A DNA stretch of 33,732 bases. Origin: a virus. Of the stretch, positions 1 to 7,062 are shown piece after piece; position 1 is the first letter of the stretch; every line of letters starts with the position of its first letter. The notes under the pieces were generated by a model, which worked only from the letters and a program-made list of their open reading frames with translations, was not told the origin of the DNA and did no database searches. The position numbers and the translations under genes were made by a program. The stretch is taken from positions 1 to 33,732 of IMG/VR virus record IMGVR_UViG_3300033153_007392, one strand, 5' to 3'.

Positions 1-114
1 AGGTGAGCTAACCCACCCACCCGACACATGGAGTGATGATGCGAAAGAGAAGTTTGATCTGTTGTCGGAAATGGAACACAGAGCACGTGTCAACATTGAA
101 CACGTATTTGCAAC
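1..114. repeat. 114-bp terminal direct repeat, left copy
   Basis: The first 114 bases are identical to the last 114 (33619-33732). A reading frame that starts at 33527 runs through the repeat and ends at the stop at 116-118 once the copies are merged. This indicates a circular or circularly permuted genome of 33,618 bp. The repeat may be an assembly overlap rather than a packaged terminal redundancy, because it lies inside a gene and far from the terminase genes. Confidence 0.95.
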
Positions 115-118
115 ATAA
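2..118 (+). CDS. C-terminal part of a junction-spanning small protein (unknown)
   Basis: Last 38 codons plus TAA of the gene that begins at 33527 at the other end of the window. The merged product is 69 residues, with a basic N-terminus (MKISNKRRK) and an acidic, helical-looking C-terminal half rich in Glu, Lys and Asp. I do not recognise a family. It lies in a run of small early genes on the same strand. The frame continues unbroken across the junction, the best internal evidence that the contig closes on itself. Confidence 0.75.
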   Translation, partial: GELTHPPDTWSDDAKEKFDLLSEMEHRARVNIEHVFAT

Positions 119-137
119 CGCGACAGAGAGGATGATT

Positions 138-323
138 ATGTTTCCAAGCAAAGAGTCAGTCAGGGCGGTAGTTGCTTTTGATAGGCTACCCATGACGCCA
201 GAGAAAAAAGAGATTGGGAGGCGGTACACTAGCGACGCAATAGGGGCGGTTGAGTTTGTGGGGCTTGCGAAAGCCTACGTGGATAAGCAACTACTGACGG
301 CACAAGGGGGCGGCGAAGAATGA
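138..323 (+). CDS. Small hypothetical protein, 61 aa
   Basis: The frame is open further upstream, but ATG 138 is chosen because GAGAGG lies six bases before it and the preceding gene stops at 118. The protein begins MFPSKESVRAVVAF and is soluble and charged, with a glycine/glutamate-rich tail (GGGEE). No family is recognised. Its stop overlaps the start of the next gene (ATGA at 320), so the two are probably translationally coupled. Position among early genes suggests a host-takeover or accessory role, but nothing in the sequence shows it. Confidence 0.7.
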   Translation: MFPSKESVRAVVAFDRLPMTPEKKEIGRRYTSDAIGAVEFVGLAKAYVDKQLLTAQGGGEE

Positions 324-871
324 CGAACACCGAGAAATGGCAACGCTACGTTGCCAGCAAACCGCCAGAGTGGTACGTCTGGCGCGGAATCAAAAAGCGT
401 TGCTATTACGCGAAACACCCTTGGTATGCCTTCTATGGCGGTAAAGGAATTGCAGTATGCGATAGCTGGCGGATCCACGGCAAGGGGTTTCCGAACTTCT
501 ACCGGGATATGGGGTCAAGGCCTACGCCCGATTATGACCTAGACAGAATTGACTCAAGCAAAGGCTACTGCAAGGAAAATTGTCGCTGGCGCCTCAAGTG
601 GGACAATAGAGCCGTGAACAGAAAAGAAGAAGTCAAGGCGGATATATCGGGCCGCGAACTGCCCCCGGAAGACGCGCTGGCGCCAACGGATGAAGACGCA
701 GTAACCCCTTCCCCTGGACCGCCGCCCGCGCCGCCGCCCTGTTGGCTGGCTATACTCGCGGGGGTCGGTATTTGTCTTGGTAGCGTTGTGGCCTTGTTGT
801 GGCTTTTTCTTCGGTGTATTCCACGCAATCTAATAAGCCTATGGAGGCAAAAAAGGGAAGGTACGAAATGA
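320..871 (+). CDS. HNH/AP2-like DNA-binding protein with C-terminal membrane helix
   Basis: Residues 16-101 match the phage HNH/AP2-like family: a WYVWRGIKKRCY block, YGGKGIAVCDSW, a central NFYRDMG, then DLDRID followed by a CRW segment. Known members are homing-type nucleases or DNA-binding proteins. Residues about 125-140 form a proline-rich linker, and residues 141-167 are an uninterrupted hydrophobic stretch (CWLAILAGVGICLG and onward) typical of a transmembrane helix, followed by a basic tail. The whole product is one open frame of 183 codons with no internal start that would explain two genes. A membrane-anchored version of this domain is odd. The classical HNH histidine pair is not obvious, so catalysis is uncertain. 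Overlaps both neighbours by ATGA. Confidence 0.8.
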   Translation: MTNTEKWQRYVASKPPEWYVWRGIKKRCYYAKHPWYAFYGGKGIAVCDSWRIHGKGFPNFYRDMGSRPTPDYDLDRIDSSKGYCKENCRWRLKWDNRAVNRKEEVKADISGRELPPEDALAPTDEDAVTPSPGPPPAPPPCWLAILAGVGICLGSVVALLWLFLRCIPRNLISLWRQKREGTK

Positions 872-1074
872 AGGTAGCATTTGGCGCAGAAAAACGGCTT
901 CCTCTGGCTGGGTTTCCGGCTGGTAAGGCGCGGGTTATGTCCAGGGCTGGGGAATTTGTCCGGGTTGCAATCAAGACGAAAACGGGAATTAGGCTGTACG
1001 CTGTAGAGGAAAGAGCCGGGTACTGGCGCCCAGCCTTTTATCTGGGGGAAAACAGAAGGGAAGTAATTAAATGA
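868..1074 (+). CDS. Small hypothetical protein, 68 aa
   Basis: ATG 868 overlaps the stop of the gene before it (ATGA) and has GGGAAGG upstream. The frame is open further upstream, but that stretch lies inside the previous gene. The product is basic (MKVAFGAEKRLPLAGF at the N-terminus), has several Arg/Lys and aromatic residues, and no clear domain or membrane segment. It overlaps the next gene at 1071. Unknown function in an early-type operon. Confidence 0.75.
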   Translation: MKVAFGAEKRLPLAGFPAGKARVMSRAGEFVRVAIKTKTGIRLYAVEERAGYWRPAFYLGENRREVIK

Positions 1075-1715
1075 AGGAAAAACCAATATTGTTCAATGCT
1101 GAAATGGTCCGGGCGATCCTGGCCGGCAAGAAAACGCAAACCAGGCGCGTTATTAAGCCCGTAGAGCATTGCGCCAGGTTTGAATTGTCCGAAGGCTGGC
1201 CGGAAGCTGGCCCCTGTTGGCTTCCGACAAGCAACAGCGGCAAGGTTGGGATATTCAACAAGTATTTTCACCGTTGCCCTTACGGCGCCCGTTACGGCGT
1301 CCTATGGGTCCGGGAAACCTGGCGCCTTGCGGCCCAATGTACTCGCTATTATAAGGCGGACGGCGGCTTTACGCTGGGGTCTTTCGTTGACTATGAGCGC
1401 GCAAGCGAAAGGGTTAAGTCCGGGGCCTGGATTCCGTCCATTCACATGCCGCGGGCCGTTTGCCGGCTGGAATTGATGGTTGCGGCGGTCCGGGTTGAAC
1501 GGGTCCAGGATATAACGGAAGAAGACGCGAAGGCGGAAGGGGTTACTGCGGAAATTGACTTACCACAATATATAGCCCGGTACTCTACGGCCTTCCGGCG
1601 CCTTTGGGATTCCGTAAACGGCAAGCCGCGCAATGACGGCGTTGACATATCCTGGGCGGCAAATCCCTGGGTATGGGTTGTTGAATTCAAAGTAGGCAAA
1701 ATAAAGAGACACTAA
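1071..1715 (+). CDS. ASCH-domain-like phage protein
   Basis: The protein has the signature of phage ASCH-type proteins: an N-terminal ILFNAEMVRAIL, then the basic KKTQTRRVIK motif, CPYG about 80 residues in, LWVRETW, IPSIHMPR, and RVERVQDITEEDAKAEGV. ASCH domains have a beta-barrel fold and are thought to bind RNA or modified nucleotides. The phage branch is common in early regions but its exact role is unsettled. At 214 residues it is of normal length and looks intact. Its start overlaps the previous stop, and 67 non-coding bases with a promoter follow it. Confidence 0.85.
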   Translation: MKEKPILFNAEMVRAILAGKKTQTRRVIKPVEHCARFELSEGWPEAGPCWLPTSNSGKVGIFNKYFHRCPYGARYGVLWVRETWRLAAQCTRYYKADGGFTLGSFVDYERASERVKSGAWIPSIHMPRAVCRLELMVAAVRVERVQDITEEDAKAEGVTAEIDLPQYIARYSTAFRRLWDSVNGKPRNDGVDISWAANPWVWVVEFKVGKIKRH

Positions 1716-1730
1716 GCGCGAAGAAAAGGC

Positions 1731-1759
1731 TTGCAATGCCTTCGCGCAATTGCTACAGT
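1731..1759 (+). promoter_or_regulatory. Sigma70-type promoter, family member 1
   Basis: -35 TTGCAA (1731-1736), 17-base spacer, -10 TACAGT (1754-1759). The spacer contains the core CTTCGCGCA, also present in promoters at 2892 and 32139. Predicted transcript start near 1766, followed by an AGGGGAAG ribosome site and ATG 1783. Confidence 0.75.
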
Positions 1760-1782
1760 ACCGAAAAATAAGGGGAAGCGTT

Positions 1783-2229
1783 ATGTTTGACAGATTGCTT
1801 GGTTGGATAGGGTTGGGCCGTAAGTCCGTATTCGCTTCCTGGCTTATTGCCAGGGGCGGCACACTTTCGGACCTTAAGGAAAGGGTCAAGACGCTGGAAG
1901 CCTTCGGGGGCGCCTGGTCTTTCACCTTCACCATAGACGAAAAGGACATGGCGGAAATCCATCTATTGCAAGTGGTTATGGCTAAACCGTTATGGAAAAA
2001 GGGCTTTAAGAAGCCTACCAAGAACGCCCCGGACGTTGCCCAGGTTGACCGCAAGGCAATCTATAAGGGACCGTTTGAAGAATTCCCTATGTGGCTTGAA
2101 GGCTTGAAAGGTGAAATGGTTGCAGAGAAGGAACTACAGGACGCCGCGCTGGACGAATTCATAGACGGCGGCTGTAAGCTTGAAGTCGTAAAAGAAGGGG
2201 GTGCAAGTGAAGAAGAAAGCAGTAAATAG
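1783..2229 (+). CDS. Hypothetical early protein, 148 aa
   Basis: First gene after promoter 1. ATG 1783 follows AGGGGAAG at good spacing and matches the predicted transcript start; earlier in-frame starts would fall within the promoter. The N-terminus (MFDRLLGWIGLG) is amphipathic. The middle has a coiled-coil-like stretch (LSDLKERVKTLEAF), and the C-terminus is acidic (EEESSK). No family is recognised and no membrane helix is seen. The next gene begins inside its last codons, suggesting coupled translation. Confidence 0.8.
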   Translation: MFDRLLGWIGLGRKSVFASWLIARGGTLSDLKERVKTLEAFGGAWSFTFTIDEKDMAEIHLLQVVMAKPLWKKGFKKPTKNAPDVAQVDRKAIYKGPFEEFPMWLEGLKGEMVAEKELQDAALDEFIDGGCKLEVVKEGGASEEESSK

Positions 2230-2434
2230 ACGATCCAAGGCAAAGCTGGGGGCGCTGAATCCCCATGCAACGCTTACCACGGCAAAGGTTCGCACCTTGC
2301 GCCGCCTGGTTAAGAAGCATGGCCGTAAGCGCGGTTACAAGGCCGAACTGGCAAGAAGCTATGGTATAAGCCAGGGAACGCTTGCGGACGTTGTAAGCGG
2401 GCGCCGCTGGGGCCATGTCAAGAGGTCGAAGTGA
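2207..2434 (+). CDS. Helix-turn-helix DNA-binding protein
   Basis: A 75-residue basic protein. GTG 2207 is preferred over GTG 2201 because GAAGGGGG sits five to six bases upstream of it. The C-terminal half contains a helix-turn-helix of the phage Cro/resolvase sort: RGYKAELARSYGISQGTLAD, followed by VVSGRRW, where SQGTLADVV would be the recognition helix. The N-terminus is Lys/Arg-rich. It lies between two related promoters and is the best visible candidate for an early regulator acting on the shared promoter core, although that link is inference. Overlaps both neighbours. Confidence 0.75.
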   Translation: MKKKAVNRRSKAKLGALNPHATLTTAKVRTLRRLVKKHGRKRGYKAELARSYGISQGTLADVVSGRRWGHVKRSK

Positions 2435-2772
2435 CCGGCGAACAAATGGAATTCAGCGTAAAAGGCGATGAAGCGTTGCCCCCTTGGTTTCTGGCCTGGG
2501 TGCATACGGATACAGGCCGGGAAATCGCGGGCAAGTTTATCAAGGTCGCGGCGGCTATTCACAACCGCGGCTTTAAGCACTACAGTCATTGGGCCATAGG
2601 CAATAAACTACGCTGGCATTTTGACATGAAGGCCGGCCCGGACGCTTCCGGCTACAAGATCAACAACAATGTCCTGGCTTACCTGGCCCGCTTCGCGGAA
2701 ATCAGGGAGCCGAAGCTTAAAGGCTTCTTCCGGCTCCGTAAGCTGGGGGCAAGGAAGGTGGTAACGTGCTAG
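2431..2772 (+). CDS. Conserved phage hypothetical protein, 113 aa
   Basis: GTG 2431 overlaps the previous stop (GTGA) and has AGAGG upstream; ATG 2446 is an alternative start. The core (PWFLAW, then KVAAAIHNRGFKHYSHWAIG, LRWHF, YKINNNVLAYLARF and EPKLKGFFRLR) resembles a widespread uncharacterised phage family with a K(I/L)NNN motif and an EP-L-GFF ending. Such genes are common near replication or early regions. I know of no settled function. No membrane segment or zinc motif is seen. Confidence 0.75.
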   Translation: MTGEQMEFSVKGDEALPPWFLAWVHTDTGREIAGKFIKVAAAIHNRGFKHYSHWAIGNKLRWHFDMKAGPDASGYKINNNVLAYLARFAEIREPKLKGFFRLRKLGARKVVTC

Positions 2773-2888
2773 TTAAGGCTCTTATATTGTTGGTTGGGAT
2801 CCTGATAGGCTTCCGGGGCTGTATGACCTATTTGCAGGTCCAAGTCAAAAAAGACCGCTTCCGGGATAAGTACGAATTCAAGAAATAA
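2766..2888 (+). CDS. Small membrane protein, 40 aa
   Basis: GTG 2766 is preceded by a strong AAGGAAGG at ideal spacing and overlaps the previous stop. The product has a hydrophobic helix at residues 5-16 (ALILLVGILIGF), then a cysteine at 19 and a charged 20-residue tail (QVKKDRFRDKYEFKK). It resembles a one-pass membrane microprotein. The cysteine context (FRGC) is a poor lipobox. Function unknown. It is short but well supported by its ribosome site and by the promoter that follows immediately after its stop. Confidence 0.6.
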   Translation: MLVKALILLVGILIGFRGCMTYLQVQVKKDRFRDKYEFKK

Positions 2889-2891
2889 AGC

Positions 2892-2919
2892 TTGCAATGC
2901 TTCGCGCATGGGGTATAGT
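2892..2919 (+). promoter_or_regulatory. Sigma70-type promoter, family member 2
   Basis: -35 TTGCAA (2892-2897), 16-base spacer carrying CTTCGCGCA, -10 TATAGT (2914-2919). The predicted start is near 2926, so the leader would be only about 15 bases before ATG 2941. The near-perfect elements and the sharing of the spacer core with promoters at 1731 and 32139 make it convincing. Confidence 0.8.
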
Positions 2920-2940
2920 GCAGGAAATGAAGGGGGAACA

Positions 2941-3129
2941 ATGAAGAAAAAAATTGCTAAGGCGAAATGCAAGCTATCTGACAGCATCGTAGATGCTCTT
3001 TCACAATTCACGCATGAAACCGGCCTAACTGTATCAAGCGTGCACTTCACGGTAGCACAGGCAAAGAATGGAAAAGACCAGGTTGTTGCTACTGACTACT
3101 ATGGCGTGACTGCATCGGTTGAAGTATAA
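2941..3129 (+). CDS. Small hypothetical early protein, 62 aa
   Basis: Sole gene directly behind promoter 2, with an AAATGAAGGGGG leader and ATG 2941. The product is basic at the N-terminus (MKKKIAKAKCK) and continues as a short, probably alpha-beta, domain (LSDSIVDALSQFTHETGL, then SVHFTVAQAK). No family is recognised. The separate promoter, short leader and following inverted repeat suggest it is made early and in quantity. The possibilities include a small regulator or host inhibitor, but the sequence does not decide this. Confidence 0.75.
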   Translation: MKKKIAKAKCKLSDSIVDALSQFTHETGLTVSSVHFTVAQAKNGKDQVVATDYYGVTASVEV

Positions 3130-3181
3130 CCCGACGAAAAAAAGGGGGGTCAACAGACTAACAGACAGTTGAACGGGGAAC

Positions 3182-3202
3182 GGCAAGCCCGGAAAACTTG
3201 CC
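3182..3202. promoter_or_regulatory. Inverted repeat before the recombination operon
   Basis: GGCAAG and CTTGCC form a perfect 6-bp inverted repeat separated by nine bases, in the 105-base gap between 3129 and 3235. It could be an operator or a weak RNA hairpin. No T-run follows, so it is not a convincing terminator, and I could not find a well-spaced promoter around it. Confidence 0.4.
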
Positions 3203-3234
3203 ATAATAAATGTTTACAAAAATGAAGGTGAGAC

Positions 3235-4353
3235 ATGAATAAGACAGAATCAGCAGAACACATTGGCCCCGTATCAAGCGGGGAATTCATGGTGCCGGCG
3301 CTAGAAACAGCCGTTGCCGTAAGAGATACAGAAACCAGCGCGGCAACAGCCGCCGCGGTTGCAGAAATTCAAGCCTCTTATCTAGTGGCTATTCGTAATC
3401 CCCGTAATATTGAGGCCGTAAGGGTCCGCATGATGGATGCTTGCAAGCGCCCAGGATTCCGGGCCGCGGCAAGGTATTCGGTTCCAAGGGGCACCGGGAA
3501 AGTGAAGGGCTGGACAATCAGGGCCGCGGAAGAATTCATAAGGGATATGGGCAATTTGCGGGTTTCTACTGCAACTTCCTTTGAGACTGAAACGGAACGG
3601 AAGGTTAGAATTCAGGTGACAGACCTGGAAACAAACGCTTCTTTTGGCCGGGAAGTCACTATTCAGAAAACCGTTGAAAGAAAGGGCGAAATAGTCCTTA
3701 AGAAGCGGGCCGCGGACATTATCAGCCAGCGCCAAAACTCCTATGACGAAACGGTTTATATCCTTCGGGCAACGGAAGAAGAAGTTGCCACAAAGGAAGC
3801 CAGCGCGGTTTCCAAGGTTATTAGGAATGAAGGGTTGCGCCTTATTCCTGGGGACTTATTGGAAGAAGCCCTGGCTATACTTGAAACCAGCAAGGGGAAT
3901 ACGGCCCCGGCGGCAAAAGAAGAAGCCCGCAAGATCATTGACGCTTTCAATGCGGATTGTGGCGTTAAGGTCCAGGATATAGAGAAATATCTTGGTTGTC
4001 CGGTTGCCCAGGTAACGGTTGAAGACGTTGCGGACCTTCGGGAAGTCTATACGGCTATAACCAAGGAAGGCCAACGCTGGGGGGACTTCCTTGACGCCAG
4101 GCTTGCCGAACAGTCAACGCCTAATTCTTCCGGCGAAGGTACGCCGAAGGCCCCCAGGACTCGACGCACAAAGCGCCAGATCCTAGCTGAGAAGGCCGAA
4201 GGCATGGACATAACAGTTAAGGACTCCTGGACGGCTCTTGACCTTGAAAAGGCAATTGAGTGCAAGGAAGCCGAACTGGCAGAGGCAGAGAAGAATCAGG
4301 GCGGCGGCGAAGCTCCGGCGGACGGTTCAAAACAAAATTCTTTTTTGACTTGA
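3235..4353 (+). CDS. Probable phage recombination (single-strand annealing) protein
   Basis: A 372-residue protein with the layout of a conserved phage family often found beside RecB-like exonucleases: NPRNIEAVRVRMM, then ARYSVPRGTGKVKGWTIRAA, FIRDMGNLRV, a beta-rich middle with DLETNASFGREVTI, and a helical RNEGLRLIPGDLLEEA block. In that family the motifs are G-(P/W)-(S/T)-IR-AE, WGN and R-I-IP. A single-strand annealing function is widely suspected but not proven here. The C-terminal 90 residues are charged, with a TRRTKR patch and a HeH/SAP-like helix. It is followed by a nuclease gene, as in Red-type exonuclease/annealase pairs. The leader has AAATGAAGG. Confidence 0.55.
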   Translation: MNKTESAEHIGPVSSGEFMVPALETAVAVRDTETSAATAAAVAEIQASYLVAIRNPRNIEAVRVRMMDACKRPGFRAAARYSVPRGTGKVKGWTIRAAEEFIRDMGNLRVSTATSFETETERKVRIQVTDLETNASFGREVTIQKTVERKGEIVLKKRAADIISQRQNSYDETVYILRATEEEVATKEASAVSKVIRNEGLRLIPGDLLEEALAILETSKGNTAPAAKEEARKIIDAFNADCGVKVQDIEKYLGCPVAQVTVEDVADLREVYTAITKEGQRWGDFLDARLAEQSTPNSSGEGTPKAPRTRRTKRQILAEKAEGMDITVKDSWTALDLEKAIECKEAELAEAEKNQGGGEAPADGSKQNSFLT

Positions 4354-4384
4354 CCCCACGCGCGAAGTTTGAAACAGTCAGAAC

Positions 4385-4420
4385 GAAACGCGGAAGGGGA
4401 CTCCCGGCCTTCCGCGTTTC
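4385..4420 (+). promoter_or_regulatory. 13-bp perfect RNA hairpin between recombination genes
   Basis: GAAACGCGGAAGG at 4385-4397 is perfectly complementary to CCTTCCGCGTTTC at 4408-4420, with a 10-base loop. It lies 31 bases after the annealing-protein stop and 31 before the nuclease start. No T-run follows on either strand, so it looks like an mRNA stabiliser, processing site or translational control element rather than a classical terminator. Confidence 0.65.
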
Positions 4421-4451
4421 CCTCAACAAAACCGGGTAGGAGTTTCATATC

Positions 4452-5654
4452 ATGTCAACAGACGCGAAACCAACCGTCCGATGTTCCAGCCTTCCAAGAC
4501 TCGACAATTGCCCAGGGTCCCGCGCCGCGGAATCCAACATTAAGGGCACAACCAGCGAAGCCGCCGAAAGCGGCACAACTATACACCATGCCCTTGCCGT
4601 CTTCGCTAAGATGCCCGAAGCCCTGGCAAATGCTGACAATGCCGAATATGCAATTGAAAGCGTAATCAAGTCCGAAAAGCTGGAAGACCGAAACGAGTTT
4701 GTCTTTAGATGGTTTGCAAATGTCGTATATGCGACAATCGCTGAAAGAGGCGGCGCCCTGGAAATCATTACGGAAAAGAAGCTTTCCCTTGACCTGGGGC
4801 CGGCAACCCTTGAAGGATCCCCGGACCTTATGATATTGACGCCCGAAGGCCTGGACGTTTTCGAGTATAAGACGGGTATGGCGGACCAGGACACCGCAGA
4901 CGAACACTTACAGGGCCAAGGCTATACTGTTCTGGCAACGGACGCCCTGGCGAAAGAAAGCGCCCGCTTGCATGTCCTGGCCGCCGGCAATGAGAAGGGC
5001 GAAAACCACACCTTCACGGATTACGACCATATATCCTTGGACATAACTAGCGGCTATATCAAGGAAGTCATAGAAGAAGCCCTGGGGGGCAATCCTTCCC
5101 GGACTGTATCCCTTGAAGCGTGCCGGTACTGCAAGGCCGCGGGTACTCAATTCTGCCCGGAATCCGTCCAGGCTGTTGAGAAGTTTGAAGGCAATGTTAT
5201 CAAGATGAATGACCCCATTGCCGTATTCAATGCCCTACAACCGGCCCAGCGGACCGAAACCCTAGAACGGGCGCAACTGGTCTACAAGATCGCTGAAAAG
5301 ATTGTGAAGGCCGCCAAATCTGGCCTTATCGCGGACGCTGACTTTCTACCTGGTTACGAAATCGGGAAGGGGTCCACTGTTCGGGGTCTTCCCGACGCTT
5401 GCGCGGTCTTCAAGGTCCTTAATTCCCGGTTGGGCATTGGCCCCGCGGACTTTCAGGCCATTTGCAAGGTAAGCCTAAAGGACTGCATTAAGCTTGTGCA
5501 TGAAATCCAGACAAGAAAGGCAAAGGCCGCCGGCGAGAAGCCGCCGACTAAGAAATCAATTGAGGAATCAGTCCCGTTAATTCTTAAGGACGTTATAGAA
5601 AACAAGGCCAAGGGCGGAAGCATCCAGAAAGTGAAGGCTGATAATGCCGAATAA
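4452..5654 (+). CDS. PD-(D/E)XK exonuclease, Cas4/RecB-like (DUF2800 type)
   Basis: A 400-residue probable DNA exonuclease. The nuclease core is visible: helix with HH at residues 45-46, GSPD with Asp125, then VFEYKTG with Glu138 and Lys140, and QGQGY at 154-158 for the QxxxY-type motif. Cys20 together with Cys224, Cys227 and Cys235 matches the one-plus-three cysteine layout of Cas4/AddB Fe-S nucleases, so a 4Fe-4S cluster is plausible. The DUF2800 family has this arrangement. The N-terminal RCSSLPRLDNCPGS is typical. It would resect DNA ends for the annealing protein encoded just upstream. The C-terminal 120 residues are a helical extension. ATG 4452 has TAGGAG upstream. Confidence 0.8.
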   Translation: MSTDAKPTVRCSSLPRLDNCPGSRAAESNIKGTTSEAAESGTTIHHALAVFAKMPEALANADNAEYAIESVIKSEKLEDRNEFVFRWFANVVYATIAERGGALEIITEKKLSLDLGPATLEGSPDLMILTPEGLDVFEYKTGMADQDTADEHLQGQGYTVLATDALAKESARLHVLAAGNEKGENHTFTDYDHISLDITSGYIKEVIEEALGGNPSRTVSLEACRYCKAAGTQFCPESVQAVEKFEGNVIKMNDPIAVFNALQPAQRTETLERAQLVYKIAEKIVKAAKSGLIADADFLPGYEIGKGSTVRGLPDACAVFKVLNSRLGIGPADFQAICKVSLKDCIKLVHEIQTRKAKAAGEKPPTKKSIEESVPLILKDVIENKAKGGSIQKVKADNAE

Positions 5655-5817
5655 TTGCCTATACTGTAGCCAGGAAGAAACGACGCCGGACGAAGCGCGG
5701 GTTGACTATGAGCATCTGCTTTTGGCCGGTGTAAACATGAAGCGTTGCCCTTCTTGCGGTGAAATAGTGGCGGAAGACCATTATTTGTACGCAGAAATCG
5801 AAGGGGAAACACTATGA
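5644..5817 (+). CDS. Small zinc-ribbon protein, 57 aa
   Basis: ATG 5644 lies inside the end of the nuclease gene, has GAAGG upstream, and its TGA overlaps the next ATG. Two CxxC pairs (CLYC at residues 5-8 and CPSC at 35-38) make a classical zinc ribbon. No other domain is present. It sits between the nuclease and the DUF1376 gene, so it probably belongs to the replication/recombination operon, perhaps as a DNA- or protein-binding accessory. The frame fills the gap exactly, which supports it being real despite its size. Confidence 0.7.
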   Translation: MPNNCLYCSQEETTPDEARVDYEHLLLAGVNMKRCPSCGEIVAEDHYLYAEIEGETL

Positions 5818-6572
5818 GTAATTCGACAGCGAACAAACCGCCAGCCTTTCAATGGTATCCTGATAAATGGCTTACAGATACGCGCCGGCTTCCCTGGGCC
5901 GTGAAGGGCCTGTATAAGGAACTGCTTGACGTTATCTGGCTTCAATTCCAGGACACTTGCTCAATACCCGACCAGGCGGACTTCATTGCCGCCGAATTGG
6001 GTTGCACAATCGAAGAATGGGAAATGGCGCGCGATTTTATCATGCTTTCGCACCGTCCTTTGATGATAAAGAAAAGCGGTTGCTTATTTAGCAAGGGGCT
6101 ATGGAAAGAACACGAAAAACAGCGTAAAAGAAGGAAAACATGCTCTGACAATGGGAAGCTGGGGGGGCGTCCAAGGGGTCCAGTAAAGCAAAGGCTTAAT
6201 TCTGAGAAACCAAACGGTAAAGCTAAAAAAAGCTCTCCTTCTCCTTCTCCTATTCCTTCTCCTGCTATACCGTTACGGGGGGCGGGAAGTATTGCGGAAG
6301 GCTTGGAACTTTGGGAAGCGAAAGAGGCAATACTTGATCCAGATAACCCGCCAATTCCCATAATTATGGCCGTAACGCGGGAAAAACTGGATACGCCGGC
6401 TTTCGGTTTCTACGCCAAAGCCTTAATAAAGCTGGGGGAAAAGGAATTCAGAGACATTGCCGGCCATTTCATAGCAGAACTTGATGCCGGGGAAACCGTC
6501 CGTAACCGCGGCGCAACATTCACGGCTAAGCTTAAGCGGTTTATGGAAGCGTTAGGCAAGGTGAAGGGATGA
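5814..6572 (+). CDS. DUF1376 replication-type protein
   Basis: A 252-residue protein whose first 100 residues are a DUF1376 domain: FQWYPDKWLTDTRRL, then GLYKELLDVIW, and ISL-like helices up to WKEHEKQRKRR. DUF1376 proteins sit in phage replication modules and are winged-helix, origin- or helicase-loader-like proteins. A basic, Ser/Pro-rich linker (SPSPSPIPSP) follows, coded by a CT-rich run near 6235-6265. The C-terminal domain ends GATFTAKLKRF, similar to DnaD-like tails. No separate helicase or primase gene is seen, so it may recruit host machinery. Overlaps the next gene at 6569. Confidence 0.75.
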   Translation: MSNSTANKPPAFQWYPDKWLTDTRRLPWAVKGLYKELLDVIWLQFQDTCSIPDQADFIAAELGCTIEEWEMARDFIMLSHRPLMIKKSGCLFSKGLWKEHEKQRKRRKTCSDNGKLGGRPRGPVKQRLNSEKPNGKAKKSSPSPSPIPSPAIPLRGAGSIAEGLELWEAKEAILDPDNPPIPIIMAVTREKLDTPAFGFYAKALIKLGEKEFRDIAGHFIAELDAGETVRNRGATFTAKLKRFMEALGKVKG

Positions 6573-7054
6573 AACACGTAACTCTTGAAATTTCATCTTG
6601 GGTAGGAGTAAGCATAGGTGCCCAGCATGCCTATGGAAGTCTGCATTTTTATGACGCAGAATTGGAATATAGGCGCATAAGGCTTTCCCGCAAATTGACA
6701 AAGGAAACAGCCGAGAAACTCAACGAGCAGAGAAACGAAGACAGAAGCGACAACCTGGCCCGCTTTGTATCGGGCGATGAAACGGAGTGTTTTGACACAT
6801 ACGCGCATGTTAGGAGAACAGCCAAACGGGTATGGAAGGCTTTATGTCCCGACGCCGTTGTCTTGCTGGAAGGATCTTGGGCTGTTTGCGACCCGCAGAA
6901 ATGTATCGCCGGCCCGGACGAAATAAGAAAGGAAATCAATAGGCTGTATCGTAAAGGCGTTGCTATAGGCGGCTACGAAGGCGACGAAGCCGCAATGGAC
7001 AGGATTTTTAAGGAATATCAAGCCTATATCAGCTACGGAAGGGGGGACGCATGA
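6569..7054 (+). CDS. Hypothetical protein, 161 aa
   Basis: It starts with a beta-rich N-terminus (MKHVTLEISSWVGVSIGAQH), followed by a charged helical middle (KLTKETAEKLNEQRNEDRSD) and scattered cysteines without a CxxC pair. No family is recognised and no membrane helix is seen. Coupled to its neighbours by ATGA overlaps on both sides. It ends in GRGDA, and the junction with the next gene shares 21 bases with the following junction. Confidence 0.75.
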   Translation: MKHVTLEISSWVGVSIGAQHAYGSLHFYDAELEYRRIRLSRKLTKETAEKLNEQRNEDRSDNLARFVSGDETECFDTYAHVRRTAKRVWKALCPDAVVLLEGSWAVCDPQKCIAGPDEIRKEINRLYRKGVAIGGYEGDEAAMDRIFKEYQAYISYGRGDA

Positions 7055-7062
7055 AACAGAAG
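7042..7062 (+). repeat. 21-bp gene-junction repeat, copy 1
   Basis: The 21 bases covering the ribosome site GGGGG, the last codons of one gene and the start ATGAAACAGAAG of the next are identical to 7275-7295. Both junctions have the same stop-start overlap, so the boundary, not the genes, has been copied. Confidence 0.9.

Noticed and set aside
6231-6265. CT-rich short repeat in the DUF1376 gene
   Set aside because: It codes the Ser/Pro linker in frame and needs no other explanation, although it could slip in sequencing.
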